Assembly: GCF_900198195.1 (NCBI RefSeq)
Contig: NZ_LT899436.1
Location: 1,951,001 to 2,015,000, forward strand
Direction of reading: 5' to 3'
DNA from: Tenacibaculum jejuense
GTDB lineage: Bacteria; Bacteroidota; Bacteroidia; Flavobacteriales; Flavobacteriaceae
Length of the DNA: 64,000 bases
Shown here: positions 9,253-17,125 of the stretch, one piece after another
Layout: every line of letters starts with the position of its first letter
Numbering within the stretch: position 1 is the first letter of the stretch
The notes under the pieces: model-generated
Database searches by the model: none
The model's input: only the letters and a program-made list of their open reading frames with translations
Told to the model about the DNA's origin: nothing
Position numbers and translations under genes: made by a program

Positions 9253-9287
9253 AAAGGCTGGTTTAAATTTTTAAATCAGTCTTTTGT
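9253..9287. terminator. Bidirectional terminator between GH16 and amine oxidase genes
   Basis: Stem AAAGGCTGGTTTAAA / TTTAAATCAGTCTTT (two G-T pairs) with a short loop and a T-rich tail on the plus strand and A-rich flank on the other. It overlaps the stop codon of the convergent amine oxidase gene. Confidence 0.75.
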
Positions 9288-10328
9288 TATTTGTTGAACT
9301 ATTTCAATTGCTCTTCTTACCGCTCCTTCCATGTAACCACCATATGTTTTTGATGTTTCTGTACCAGATATATATAGTTTATGATTCATGAAAGAGTCTT
9401 GAAATACTTCATGCCCATTATTTTGATGCGGAAAAATAAATTGATTATCATGAATACAAGTAAGCGTTTCTTTTTTCCATATTTTCTCATCGTAAACTAA
9501 ATAATTGTTTACTTGTTCACCAAAAAACTTTTTTAATTGTAGAATAACTTTAGCTTCTCGTTGTTCTTTAGTTAGCTCAGCTAATCCACCATTTAAAAAT
9601 CCCATTAGCGCAAAACCGTTTTCTTGTACAGTACAATGATCGTATAATTCGGTAAAAGGACCAACATTACTAAACCCAACACCAGAAAGTCCGTTTTTTC
9701 TCCAGAAAGGAGTATCAAATACAATAGCAAACTTTATTGAATCTTTCATCCAAGTATGTGTTTGATTTGCAACAGTAATTACATCTTTAGGTAATTCAGG
9801 AGAAAAAGTAATAGATTGTATTAATAATCTTGGAGGAACAGTTGAAATTACATAATCAACTTCATATGTTTTATTTTTTGATGTAACTGTTAATTGGTTT
9901 TCAAACTGATTTATGTGTGTAACTTTTTCATCAAGATAAATATTTTCTCTTCCAATTTTAAAAGCTAATTTTTCAATAATAGTATGTGTACCATCTACAA
10001 TTCTATAACTTATCTCTTGATTTGGAGGTAGGTTAAACCTTTGTGGGGGATGAGCATTCATGGCTTCAAATAAAGCATCGCCATCCATTTTCTGTTCAAA
10101 AAGTTGAATATCTAATTCCTTACATAATTGAATTAATGCTGTGTTATATTTCCATAACCAAGTTGCGCCTAATTCAATATTGGCATTGTTTGTTTTCTTC
10201 GTGTAAATTCTTCCACCTAATCTTGTATTAGCTTCTAAAATTTTTACTGAAAAGCCCTCTTTTTGTAATAAATAGGCAGTTGTTAAGCCAGATAATCCAG
10301 CACCAAGAATAACGATGTTTTTTTCCAT
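9276..10328 (-). CDS. FAD-dependent amine oxidase family protein
   Basis: Flavoenzyme expected to oxidise an amine or related substrate. The 350 residues begin with the dinucleotide-binding motif GAGLSGLTTAYLLQ (residues 8-21), followed by LEANTRLGGRIYT, the flavin-binding stretch of the monoamine oxidase family. Near the C-terminus, SGTETSKTYGGYMEGAVRRA is the second FAD-contacting motif of this family. It is shorter than typical monoamine oxidases (about 450 or more) and has no signal peptide or membrane anchor. It lies beyond the CMD gene's terminator, so it is probably transcribed separately. The substrate cannot be inferred. Confidence 0.85.
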   Translation of the reverse strand: MEKNIVILGAGLSGLTTAYLLQKEGFSVKILEANTRLGGRIYTKKTNNANIELGATWLWKYNTALIQLCKELDIQLFEQKMDGDALFEAMNAHPPQRFNLPPNQEISYRIVDGTHTIIEKLAFKIGRENIYLDEKVTHINQFENQLTVTSKNKTYEVDYVISTVPPRLLIQSITFSPELPKDVITVANQTHTWMKDSIKFAIVFDTPFWRKNGLSGVGFSNVGPFTELYDHCTVQENGFALMGFLNGGLAELTKEQREAKVILQLKKFFGEQVNNYLVYDEKIWKKETLTCIHDNQFIFPHQNNGHEVFQDSFMNHKLYISGTETSKTYGGYMEGAVRRAIEIVQQITKD

Positions 10329-10334
10329 GAACCT

Positions 10335-10370
10335 AAAAAAAGGTTAAGCTAATAAATTTAGCTTAACCTT
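10335..10370 (-). terminator. Intrinsic terminator of the SDR-CMD operon
   Basis: A perfect 13-bp stem (AAGGTTAAGCTAA / TTAGCTTAACCTT) with a five-base loop, followed on the minus strand by a run of T. It lies just after the CMD stop codon. Confidence 0.9.
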
Positions 10371-10376
10371 AAAAAA

Positions 10377-10685
10377 TTAATCTATTGTATGTGTACCGTG
10401 AGTAACAGCCGCACCTGCTCTTAATGCAGCAGCGACAAAAGTTACTTCAGCAATTTCCTCTTGAGTTGCACCAGCTTTTTTAGCTTTTTCTTTGTGAATT
10501 TCTAAGCAATAGACACACTGTGTTGTCAATGCTACACCTAAAGCTATTAATTCTTTATACTTTGCTGGAATTGCTCCATCTTCCATGGCTACTTTATCAA
10601 ACTGTTGAAAAGCTTCCATTGATTTTGGAGATTTTTTTCCTAAACTTCCTAGTTTTGAAAAAAGTTCTTTTATCGTTAAATGCAT
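10377..10685 (-). CDS. Carboxymuconolactone decarboxylase/AhpD-like protein
   Basis: A 102-residue all-helical CMD/AhpD-family protein. It carries the redox motif C57-V-Y-C60 followed by H64 (CVYCLEIHK), the arrangement of the alkyl-hydroperoxidase D type, so a thiol-based peroxidase or disulfide-exchange role is more likely than lactone decarboxylation. I place the start at the ATG at 10685; the longer frame to 10712 starts with TTG and would overlap the upstream SDR gene. With the ATG, the gap to the SDR stop is 10 bp, which implies an operon. It should share the TetR control seen upstream of the SDR gene. Confidence 0.88.
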   Translation of the reverse strand: MHLTIKELFSKLGSLGKKSPKSMEAFQQFDKVAMEDGAIPAKYKELIALGVALTTQCVYCLEIHKEKAKKAGATQEEIAEVTFVAAALRAGAAVTHGTHTID

Positions 10686-10695
10686 TTTTTTAATA

Positions 10696-11442
10696 TTAGT
10701 TTCTACCTGCAATTACACCACCATCAACATCCCAAACAGCACCAGTAACCCAAGAAGATTTATCTGATAATAAAAATGTAATACTGTTAGCAACATCATC
10801 TGCTAATCCATTTCTTCCAATTGGGTGAAAAGCATTAAATCCTTCTAAAGCTTCATCTGCAGCATCTTTACTACCAAAAACTCCATGATAAACAGGTGTT
10901 TGAACAACAGCAGGAGAAACCGCATTTACTCTAATTTTGTGATCGGCTAATTCCATAGCTAAGTGTTGAGTTAAAGAATGTAAACCAGCTTTTTGCATTG
11001 AATAAGCAGAGGATGGTGTTGCTTTTACTGCTTGTTTAGCCCACATTGAACCAACATTAACAATAGATCCACCATTAGTTTCTTTCATTTTTTTAGCTGC
11101 TGCTTGTGTTATGAAAAAGAATCCTCTATTTAAGTCTAAATAAGAATCATAATCTGCTACAGTATGATCTAAGAAAGGTTTAGGACCAAAAATACCTGAA
11201 GCGTTTACTAAGTAATCTACATTATCTAATCCACCAATTGTATCGATTAAATTAGACACTTCATCTTTGTTTGTAATGTCGATTTTATGTTTTACTAAGT
11301 TTTCTTGATTATCAACTTTATCAATACTTCTACCTACGATATGTACAGTTGCACCTTCGTTTAAAAGTTGTTGTGTAGTTGCATAACCAATTCCACTTGT
11401 ACCACCTACTACGATAGCTACTTTGTTGTTAAAATTTCCCAT
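10696..11442 (-). CDS. Short-chain dehydrogenase/reductase (SDR)
   Basis: NAD(P)-dependent oxidoreductase of the classical SDR family, 248 residues. It shows the cofactor motif GGTSGIG (about 13-19), VNASGIFG, the serine of the active site in NVGSM, and the YSMQKAG form of YxxxK at about 147-151; the C-terminal [10 protein letters not shown] is also typical. The substrate is unknown. It is followed by the CMD gene at 10 bp and preceded by a palindromic operator (11472-11487) that also occurs in front of the neighbouring TetR gene. The pair therefore looks like a TetR-controlled detoxification or redox module. Confidence 0.92.
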   Translation of the reverse strand: MGNFNNKVAIVVGGTSGIGYATTQQLLNEGATVHIVGRSIDKVDNQENLVKHKIDITNKDEVSNLIDTIGGLDNVDYLVNASGIFGPKPFLDHTVADYDSYLDLNRGFFFITQAAAKKMKETNGGSIVNVGSMWAKQAVKATPSSAYSMQKAGLHSLTQHLAMELADHKIRVNAVSPAVVQTPVYHGVFGSKDAADEALEGFNAFHPIGRNGLADDVANSITFLLSDKSSWVTGAVWDVDGGVIAGRN

Positions 11443-11471
11443 TTTATTTAATTTTAATTGTTTATTAATGA

Positions 11472-11487
11472 ACAGACAAGTCTGTCT
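11472..11487. promoter_or_regulatory. TetR-type operator upstream of the SDR gene
   Basis: ACAGACAAGTCTGTCT contains the perfect dyad ACAGAC-AA-GTCTGT (11472-11485). The 14 bases AGACAAGTCTGTCT recur exactly at 12085-12098 before the tetR gene. It lies 30 bp ahead of the SDR ATG, where a repressor would block transcription. Confidence 0.8.
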
Positions 11488-11505
11488 TTATTATTGTAAA
11501 ATTTT

Positions 11506-12063
11506 TTAAACTATTTTTTGACATATATTCTTAGCCTGCATAATAGGCCAGTTTTCTTGGTGCAAATGACTTTCTGCAACAGCACTTTCGTATAACAAAT
11601 AAATTTGTTTAGCTAAACTTTCTGACTCCTTTTCAGATACAATAGTTAAGTTTTTAGTAATTAATTCAGAAATGAAAGCTATTAATTGTTTTTTCTGACT
11701 TTGAATTTCATTTCTAATTCTCTCGTTATCTTTTGGAATTTCAGAAACCGTTTTAATACACCAGCAACCATTAAAGTCTTTTTCTTTAAAGAATAAACTT
11801 AAAAAATCAAACACAGCAAGAACTTGATCTTCACCAGAAGATTTAGAACTACAAAATGCTTTGATATCATGAGTAAATTTATTATGCTTGTGTTGCAAGT
11901 AAGCCAAACAAATATCTTCTTTTGATTTAAAATGATTGTATAAAGTTGCTTTTGCAATTCCAGATTCAGAAATAATCTCATTTATTCCTGTAGAATTGTA
12001 GCCATTTCTGTAAAATAAATCAGAAGCTGTTGCAATAATATGTTGTCTTACATCTCGTTTCAC
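11506..12063 (-). CDS. TetR/AcrR family transcriptional regulator
   Basis: A 185-residue repressor. The N-terminal helix-turn-helix reads IIATASDLFYRNGYNSTGIN...SGIAKATLYNHFKSKEDI, a textbook TetR DNA-binding domain, followed by a helical ligand-binding domain with several cysteines (CWCIKT). The start chosen is GTG at 12063 (VKRDVRQHI). The longer frame begins with TTG inside the operator and is unlikely. It sits directly upstream of the SDR-CMD operon on the same strand, and a shared 14-base operator before both suggests autorepression and control of the operon. The inducer is unknown. Confidence 0.9.
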   Translation of the reverse strand: MKRDVRQHIIATASDLFYRNGYNSTGINEIISESGIAKATLYNHFKSKEDICLAYLQHKHNKFTHDIKAFCSSKSSGEDQVLAVFDFLSLFFKEKDFNGCWCIKTVSEIPKDNERIRNEIQSQKKQLIAFISELITKNLTIVSEKESESLAKQIYLLYESAVAESHLHQENWPIMQAKNICQKIV

Positions 12064-12082
12064 ATGACAAAGATATAAAAAA

Positions 12083-12100
12083 ATAGACAAGTCTGTCTAT
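12083..12100. promoter_or_regulatory. TetR-type operator upstream of its own gene
   Basis: ATAGACAAGTCTGTCTAT holds the same 14-base core (AGACAAGTCTGTCT, 12085-12098) as the SDR operator. It lies about 20 bp before the GTG start of tetR and includes the stop codon of the upstream membrane-protein gene (12097-12099). Confidence 0.8.
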
Positions 12101-13356
12101 TTTTCTAAAAAAAATGGAATTTTCCACTCTTTATGTTCTCCTTTTTTTATAGAAATGTAATGTTGTCCCATAGCTAATTCTTCAGTATTTATATAGGTTA
12201 CAATACCAAATTGACCAGTTCTATGATGTATTTGTCTGATATAATTAGGAGCTAAGATTTTTTTATCATTTACTTTTAAAGTAACATAAGTTTTGTAGCA
12301 ATTTTGTAGAATTTCATTTTTATTATCACTGTCTAAATCTTCATCAGTATACTTACAAATTTTTCTACGTAATCTATTTTCATAGGTAAATAAAGGGATA
12401 AAAACTTTGAATAATTTATGATCTATTTTTTCTGATTCAATTTCTGGTTCTATTAAATATGTACTTTCTGAATTAGTGTCGGCATAGAAAACAGGACGAA
12501 TTAAATTGTTATTGTGGTATTTTTTAGGATTAATTAAATACAGAATATTGGTTTCTGAAATTTGGTATATAGCTGTAAATGCACCACTAAATATGAAAAC
12601 TAACATTAAAAGTACAAGTCTTTTTTTCTTTTTAAAGTTAGATCCAAAAATCATACTTACTTGTAAAATCGATTTATATAACGGTCCGAAAGTAACCATA
12701 GAAACAAACTTATTCACTTTGAAAGTAAAAATTTGAAGTTCACTTTTTTCCTTGTTGTTTTTTAAATTAGCGTAGACTGAAAGAAACATTTGCAATACAA
12801 ATAGTATTCCTAATATAAAAAGAGGTATTAATAAGTAGATAGGATCAACCGTTTCAGAAAAAGCGTTATAGGTTAAGATATAAATACTTGCTAAGAAAGA
12901 AAAGTAAGAATATATGAGTAAGAATGTAAAAGCTACAGAAAAGATAACACTACACAACTCATCTACTTTTTCTATAGAATCCTTGAGTTTAGGTAAAATT
13001 TCTAACATCTTTTCTGTGTATATTTTAGAATATGCACTATCCTCTATACTATAATCAGGAAAAACTGAATTTAGTCCAACCAACCCAATCCAATAAGCTC
13101 TTAAAGAGAAATGAATAACAAACATAGAAGCTAAAATGCTAATGGCAAATAAACCAAAGAATACAACCATGTAGGCAGAAAAATATAAATCGAGACTAAT
13201 AATATCTATAAACTTGTTCGTTAGCCATCCAATAATTCCAAAAAGTTTAAATGTACCAAATATAGCTACAGCAGATACTAAAAGCTCGGCTTCCCAACTT
13301 TCATCTTTTAATCTTTGTAACCATTGTTTTGCAGAGTTTTCAGTTGATTTTTCCAT
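12097..13356 (-). CDS. Uncharacterised five-helix membrane protein
   Basis: I do not recognise this 419-residue protein. It has a short charged N-terminus (KQWLQRLKDESWEAELL), about five hydrophobic helices (roughly residues 23-45, 55-85, 135-160, 170-197 and 243-263), and a C-terminal region of about 155 residues with no membrane segment, expected outside the inner membrane. That tail has two cysteines (KICKY and NCYKTY) that could pair, and a WKIPF ending. No catalytic motif, lipobox or known transporter signature is visible. ATG start at 13356. It is divergent from the GLPGLI gene, and its stop codon lies inside the tetR operator. Confidence 0.75.
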   Translation of the reverse strand: MEKSTENSAKQWLQRLKDESWEAELLVSAVAIFGTFKLFGIIGWLTNKFIDIISLDLYFSAYMVVFFGLFAISILASMFVIHFSLRAYWIGLVGLNSVFPDYSIEDSAYSKIYTEKMLEILPKLKDSIEKVDELCSVIFSVAFTFLLIYSYFSFLASIYILTYNAFSETVDPIYLLIPLFILGILFVLQMFLSVYANLKNNKEKSELQIFTFKVNKFVSMVTFGPLYKSILQVSMIFGSNFKKKKRLVLLMLVFIFSGAFTAIYQISETNILYLINPKKYHNNNLIRPVFYADTNSESTYLIEPEIESEKIDHKLFKVFIPLFTYENRLRRKICKYTDEDLDSDNKNEILQNCYKTYVTLKVNDKKILAPNYIRQIHHRTGQFGIVTYINTEELAMGQHYISIKKGEHKEWKIPFFLEK

Positions 13357-13485
13357 TTCTAGAACTAATTTTTACGAATATAAAGTATTTAAGTTGATCA
13401 TCAATAAATTATACAATTCTCTCAGATTTAACATAAAGATTGTTAAATCTTTAATAAAATAAATTTTATTTGTTCACTCTTTTTA

Positions 13486-13493
13486 TATATTTG
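13486..13493 (+). promoter_or_regulatory. Candidate -7 box for the GLPGLI-outer membrane protein operon
   Basis: TATATTTG matches TAnnTTTG, 23 bp before the GLPGLI ATG. A TTTG at 13469-13472 is closer than the usual spacing, so the -33 element is uncertain. Confidence 0.5.
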
Positions 13494-13516
13494 TTAAACA
13501 AAACTAATCAAACATC

Positions 13517-14344
13517 ATGAAATCACTACTTTTTAAACTATTGGCTATAATCTTAGTTTTAGGTTTTACTACACCTGAATATGAAACTTTTCAAGGTAAA
13601 GCTATTTATTTTTCTAAAGCAAAGTTAGAGTTAGGAAGATGGGGAGCTAAAATGAGTGAAATGCAAAAAAAACAGATAAAGGCTAGATTAAAAAATAGAT
13701 TAGAAAAAGAATATGTATTAACATTTAATAGAAAAGAATCATTCTTTAAAGAAGAAGAAAAAATTGATGCAATATCTGGCGCAACAGATTCTTGGGGGAA
13801 AAATTTCTCACCAGGTGATCAGTATAAAAACATTCAATCTAACGAGTTAATTCAGAGTCAAGAATTTTATGGTAAACGTTTTTTAGTAAAAGATCAATTG
13901 CAAAAAATTCAATGGAAAATAGGGAGCGAATCAAAAAAAATAGGCAATTATTTATGTATGAAAGCTACAGCTTCTATTCCTACAAAAGAACTCACTTGGT
14001 ATAATTTTTCTTGGAGTGATTTAAGAAAAACTGAACAGAAAAAAGATTCTTTAGGAAACACAGTTGAGCCAAAAATAGAAATGACTGAAGTAGAGGCTTG
14101 GTACACACCACAAATTCCTGTAAGTCATGGTCCAGCAGAATATTGGGGGTTACCAGGGTTAATTTTAGAAGTAAGTGCAGGAAATCAAATTATGTTATGT
14201 TCTAAAGTTATTATGAATCCTAAAGATAAAATAGAAATTGAAGCTCCTGAAAAAGGAAAAGAGATTACTAAAATGGCATATCAAGAAACCATAAAAGGTA
14301 AAATGATTGAAATGAGAAACAATAGAGGTAGAAGGAGAAGATAA
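13517..14344 (+). CDS. GLPGLI family protein
   Basis: A secreted or periplasmic protein of 275 residues in the Bacteroidota GLPGLI family, whose function is not known. The signature is plain: GPAEYWGLPGLILEVSAG, preceded by EVEAWYTPQIPVSHGP. A hydrophobic N-terminus (LLFKLLAIILVLGFTTP) serves as signal peptide. The C-terminus is very basic (EMRNNRGRRRR). It is followed after 31 bp by a TonB-type outer-membrane protein, a pairing frequently seen in this phylum, so the two may act together at the outer membrane. Confidence 0.93.
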   Translation: MKSLLFKLLAIILVLGFTTPEYETFQGKAIYFSKAKLELGRWGAKMSEMQKKQIKARLKNRLEKEYVLTFNRKESFFKEEEKIDAISGATDSWGKNFSPGDQYKNIQSNELIQSQEFYGKRFLVKDQLQKIQWKIGSESKKIGNYLCMKATASIPTKELTWYNFSWSDLRKTEQKKDSLGNTVEPKIEMTEVEAWYTPQIPVSHGPAEYWGLPGLILEVSAGNQIMLCSKVIMNPKDKIEIEAPEKGKEITKMAYQETIKGKMIEMRNNRGRRRR

Positions 14345-14375
14345 AAACCAATAATAAATACCTAATTGTATTCTT

Positions 14376-17090
14376 ATGAAGAAAATAATATTTCTTTTTT
14401 TCTTTTCGATAATCAGTAATTCATTTTCACAAGTTACTATTTCTGGAGTAGTTAAAGATACTTTGAATACTCCGTTAGACTTAGCAAATATTATTGCTAT
14501 AAACCAAACAACTAAAGTTTTAGAATCTTACGGAATTACTGATTCGAAAGGAAAGTTTGAACTTAAATTATCGAAAAATAAATCCTATAAAATTCAAATC
14601 AGTTATATAGGTATGAAAACTTATGAAGAAATTATTCAGGTAAAAGAAGTGAATCTTAAGAAAGATTTCATTTTAAAACCTGATAATTCTTTAGATGAAG
14701 TTGAAATTACCTACGAAATGCCAGTAACTATAAAAGGTGATACATTAATTTATAATGCAGATTCTTTTAAAAATGGTACAGAACGAAAGCTTGAAGATGT
14801 TTTAGAAAAACTTCCTGGAGTTGAAATTAATGAAGATGGACAAATAGAAGTAGAAGGGAAGGTGGTAAATAAACTCATGGTGAACGGTAAAGATTTCTTT
14901 GATGGCGACACGAAATTAGCCACAAAGAATATTCCTTCTAAAGCTGTAGATAAAATTCAGGTTTTAAGAAATTATGCTGAAGTTGGTCAGTTAAGAAGTG
15001 TAAGAAATAATCAAGATAATGTTGCTTTAAATATCAAACTAAAAAAAGGAAAAGAGAATTTTTGGTTTGGAAATGTAACAGCAGGTGGAGGAAAGTCTCC
15101 AGACGAAAGTTTGTATTTATTACAACCAAAATTATTTTATTACAGTCCAAAATATAGCATCAATTTCATTGGAGATATTAATAATATTGGAGAAGTAGCT
15201 TTAAACAGAAGAGATATTCGAGGTTTTGGAGGTGGATTTAGAGCTCCAAGTAGGAGTAGTGGAACGAGTATAAATTTAGGAGATAATAGCTTAAATTTTC
15301 TAACCAACCAGAGTAACGCACTTAAAATAGAAAACAAACTGGCGACGATGAATTTTAATTATTCGCCAAAATCTACTTTAGATTTAAGTGGTTTTTTAAT
15401 TTATAACAATAGCAAAATATTATCTAGAGAAACAAGTTTTGTTCAATATACAAATCAAGAATTAGGTATACCAGATGAAGCAACTGATCAATCTACGACA
15501 GAACGTTCAGATCAAGGATTATTAAAGTTAAGTGCATCTTACAAGCCTAATGTAAATAATCAGGTAGATTATGATGTAATAGCTAGAGTTTCAAAAGATC
15601 AACAAGATCAAAATTCGTTTTCTTCAGTAATTGGAACGACAACACAATTTGATGAAGTTTCTCCTTATAGTATCAATCAAAATTTGAATTACTATTATAC
15701 TTTAGATGATACTAATATTTTTGCCTTAGAAGCACAACATTTAATTAAAAATGAAGATCCTTTTTATAATGCTGTATTAGCCAATACCAACAGTACTTCA
15801 GATCCTTTCGATACAACAGCTGCAGCTTTAGGATTAGATACAACTCAAGATAATTATAATATCAATCAAAATAGGAGGATAAAATCGAATCAATTAGATG
15901 CTAAACTAGATTATTACAATTTAATTAATTCTAAAAGTAATATCAATTTAACTTTCGGAACCATTTTAAGTTCTCAAGAATTTGATTCTAATGTATTTCA
16001 GTTTTTAAATGATGGATCAGAATTTAATCCGACTCCAACAATAAACGATGGTAAATTAGGAAATAACATTACATATAATTTTAGTGATATTTATTTAGGA
16101 GTTCACTATAGAGTAAAAAAGGGAATTTTCACAATTACACCAGGTTTTTCGTTACATGCTTATGGAAATAGTAACACACAATTTGGAGTAACATACGACG
16201 AAGGTTTTTTTAGAATTTTACCAGATTTTGAAACACGAGTTCAATTCAAGAAAAGTGAAGCACTTACTTTTCGTTACGAAATGAGAAATCAATTTACTGA
16301 CGTTACTCGATTAGCAGAAGGATTGGTGTTGAATAATTTTAATAATATTCAATTTGGAGAGCCAGAACTACAAAATGCTTTGTCGCATAATTTGAGTTTA
16401 TTTTATAGTAGTTTTAATTTATTCAACTATACAAATATATTTGCAAGAGCTTCTTATTCTAGAAATATAGATCAAATTAGGAGCTTAACAAATTTTGAAA
16501 ATGTCATACGAACGAGTACATTTTTCAATTCTAATTTTGCAGATGAAAATGCTAATGTTTTTGGAAGAATTCAAAAGACATTCGGTAAAATAAGAGCTAG
16601 TTTTGGAACAGGTTTAAATTACAGTAAGATTAATCAGTTTATTCAAGGAATTCAATCGTTAAATGAGCGTTATGTTCAAACATACACTCCAGGTATTAGA
16701 ACGAATTACTTAAAAGCTCCTAACATCAATTTAAGATATCGTTACAGTGTGTCTACCAATATTCAAGGTAGTAGAAAAACAACTTTTACAACAAATACAC
16801 CATCGATTGAATTCGATGCTTACATATGGAAATCAGTAACTTTTCGAACAGATTATTCCTATACAAATCAGAGTTCTAATGAAGGGAATTCTCAATCTTT
16901 TCAAAATTGGAATGCAACATTTTCATACAGAAAAAATAATGATGCAAAATGGGAATATGAGATAAAAGCAACAAACTTGTTAAATATAGATTCCCAGATA
17001 CGAAATAATGCAAATAATTTCTCTGTATTTAGTTCAGAGACTTTTATACAACCTCGTTTTGTAACCTTTAGGTTTGTATACAACCTATAA
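14376..17090 (+). CDS. TonB-dependent receptor-like outer-membrane beta-barrel protein
   Basis: A 904-residue outer-membrane protein with a signal peptide (1-18), a carboxypeptidase-regulatory-like beta sandwich (about 20-105, SGVVKDTLNTPLDLANI), a plug domain (about 125-230, with EDVLEKLPGVEINEDGQIEV) and a long barrel ending in an aromatic-rich strand (FVTFRFVYNL). This is the OMP_b-brl_3-like arrangement that accompanies GLPGLI proteins rather than a SusC, since no SusD follows. A TonB box is not obvious. Its cargo is unknown. It shares the GLPGLI operon and ends at a strong convergent terminator. Confidence 0.88.
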   Translation: MKKIIFLFFFSIISNSFSQVTISGVVKDTLNTPLDLANIIAINQTTKVLESYGITDSKGKFELKLSKNKSYKIQISYIGMKTYEEIIQVKEVNLKKDFILKPDNSLDEVEITYEMPVTIKGDTLIYNADSFKNGTERKLEDVLEKLPGVEINEDGQIEVEGKVVNKLMVNGKDFFDGDTKLATKNIPSKAVDKIQVLRNYAEVGQLRSVRNNQDNVALNIKLKKGKENFWFGNVTAGGGKSPDESLYLLQPKLFYYSPKYSINFIGDINNIGEVALNRRDIRGFGGGFRAPSRSSGTSINLGDNSLNFLTNQSNALKIENKLATMNFNYSPKSTLDLSGFLIYNNSKILSRETSFVQYTNQELGIPDEATDQSTTERSDQGLLKLSASYKPNVNNQVDYDVIARVSKDQQDQNSFSSVIGTTTQFDEVSPYSINQNLNYYYTLDDTNIFALEAQHLIKNEDPFYNAVLANTNSTSDPFDTTAAALGLDTTQDNYNINQNRRIKSNQLDAKLDYYNLINSKSNINLTFGTILSSQEFDSNVFQFLNDGSEFNPTPTINDGKLGNNITYNFSDIYLGVHYRVKKGIFTITPGFSLHAYGNSNTQFGVTYDEGFFRILPDFETRVQFKKSEALTFRYEMRNQFTDVTRLAEGLVLNNFNNIQFGEPELQNALSHNLSLFYSSFNLFNYTNIFARASYSRNIDQIRSLTNFENVIRTSTFFNSNFADENANVFGRIQKTFGKIRASFGTGLNYSKINQFIQGIQSLNERYVQTYTPGIRTNYLKAPNINLRYRYSVSTNIQGSRKTTFTTNTPSIEFDAYIWKSVTFRTDYSYTNQSSNEGNSQSFQNWNATFSYRKNNDAKWEYEIKATNLLNIDSQIRNNANNFSVFSSETFIQPRFVTFRFVYNL

Positions 17091-17091
17091 A

Positions 17092-17125
17092 AAAAAGCGA
17101 AGAAATTATTTTTTCTTCGCTTTTT
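17092..17125. terminator. Bidirectional terminator between the outer-membrane protein gene and mutS2
   Basis: A perfect 14-bp stem AAAAAGCGAAGAAA / TTTCTTCGCTTTTT with a six-base loop serves both convergent genes. The last codons of mutS2 (the KAKKK end) form one arm. Confidence 0.88.

Noticed and set aside
10686..10712. Longer TTG start for the CMD protein
   Set aside because: It would overlap the SDR gene by 17 bases and add nine residues outside the domain; the ATG at 10685 is sufficient.
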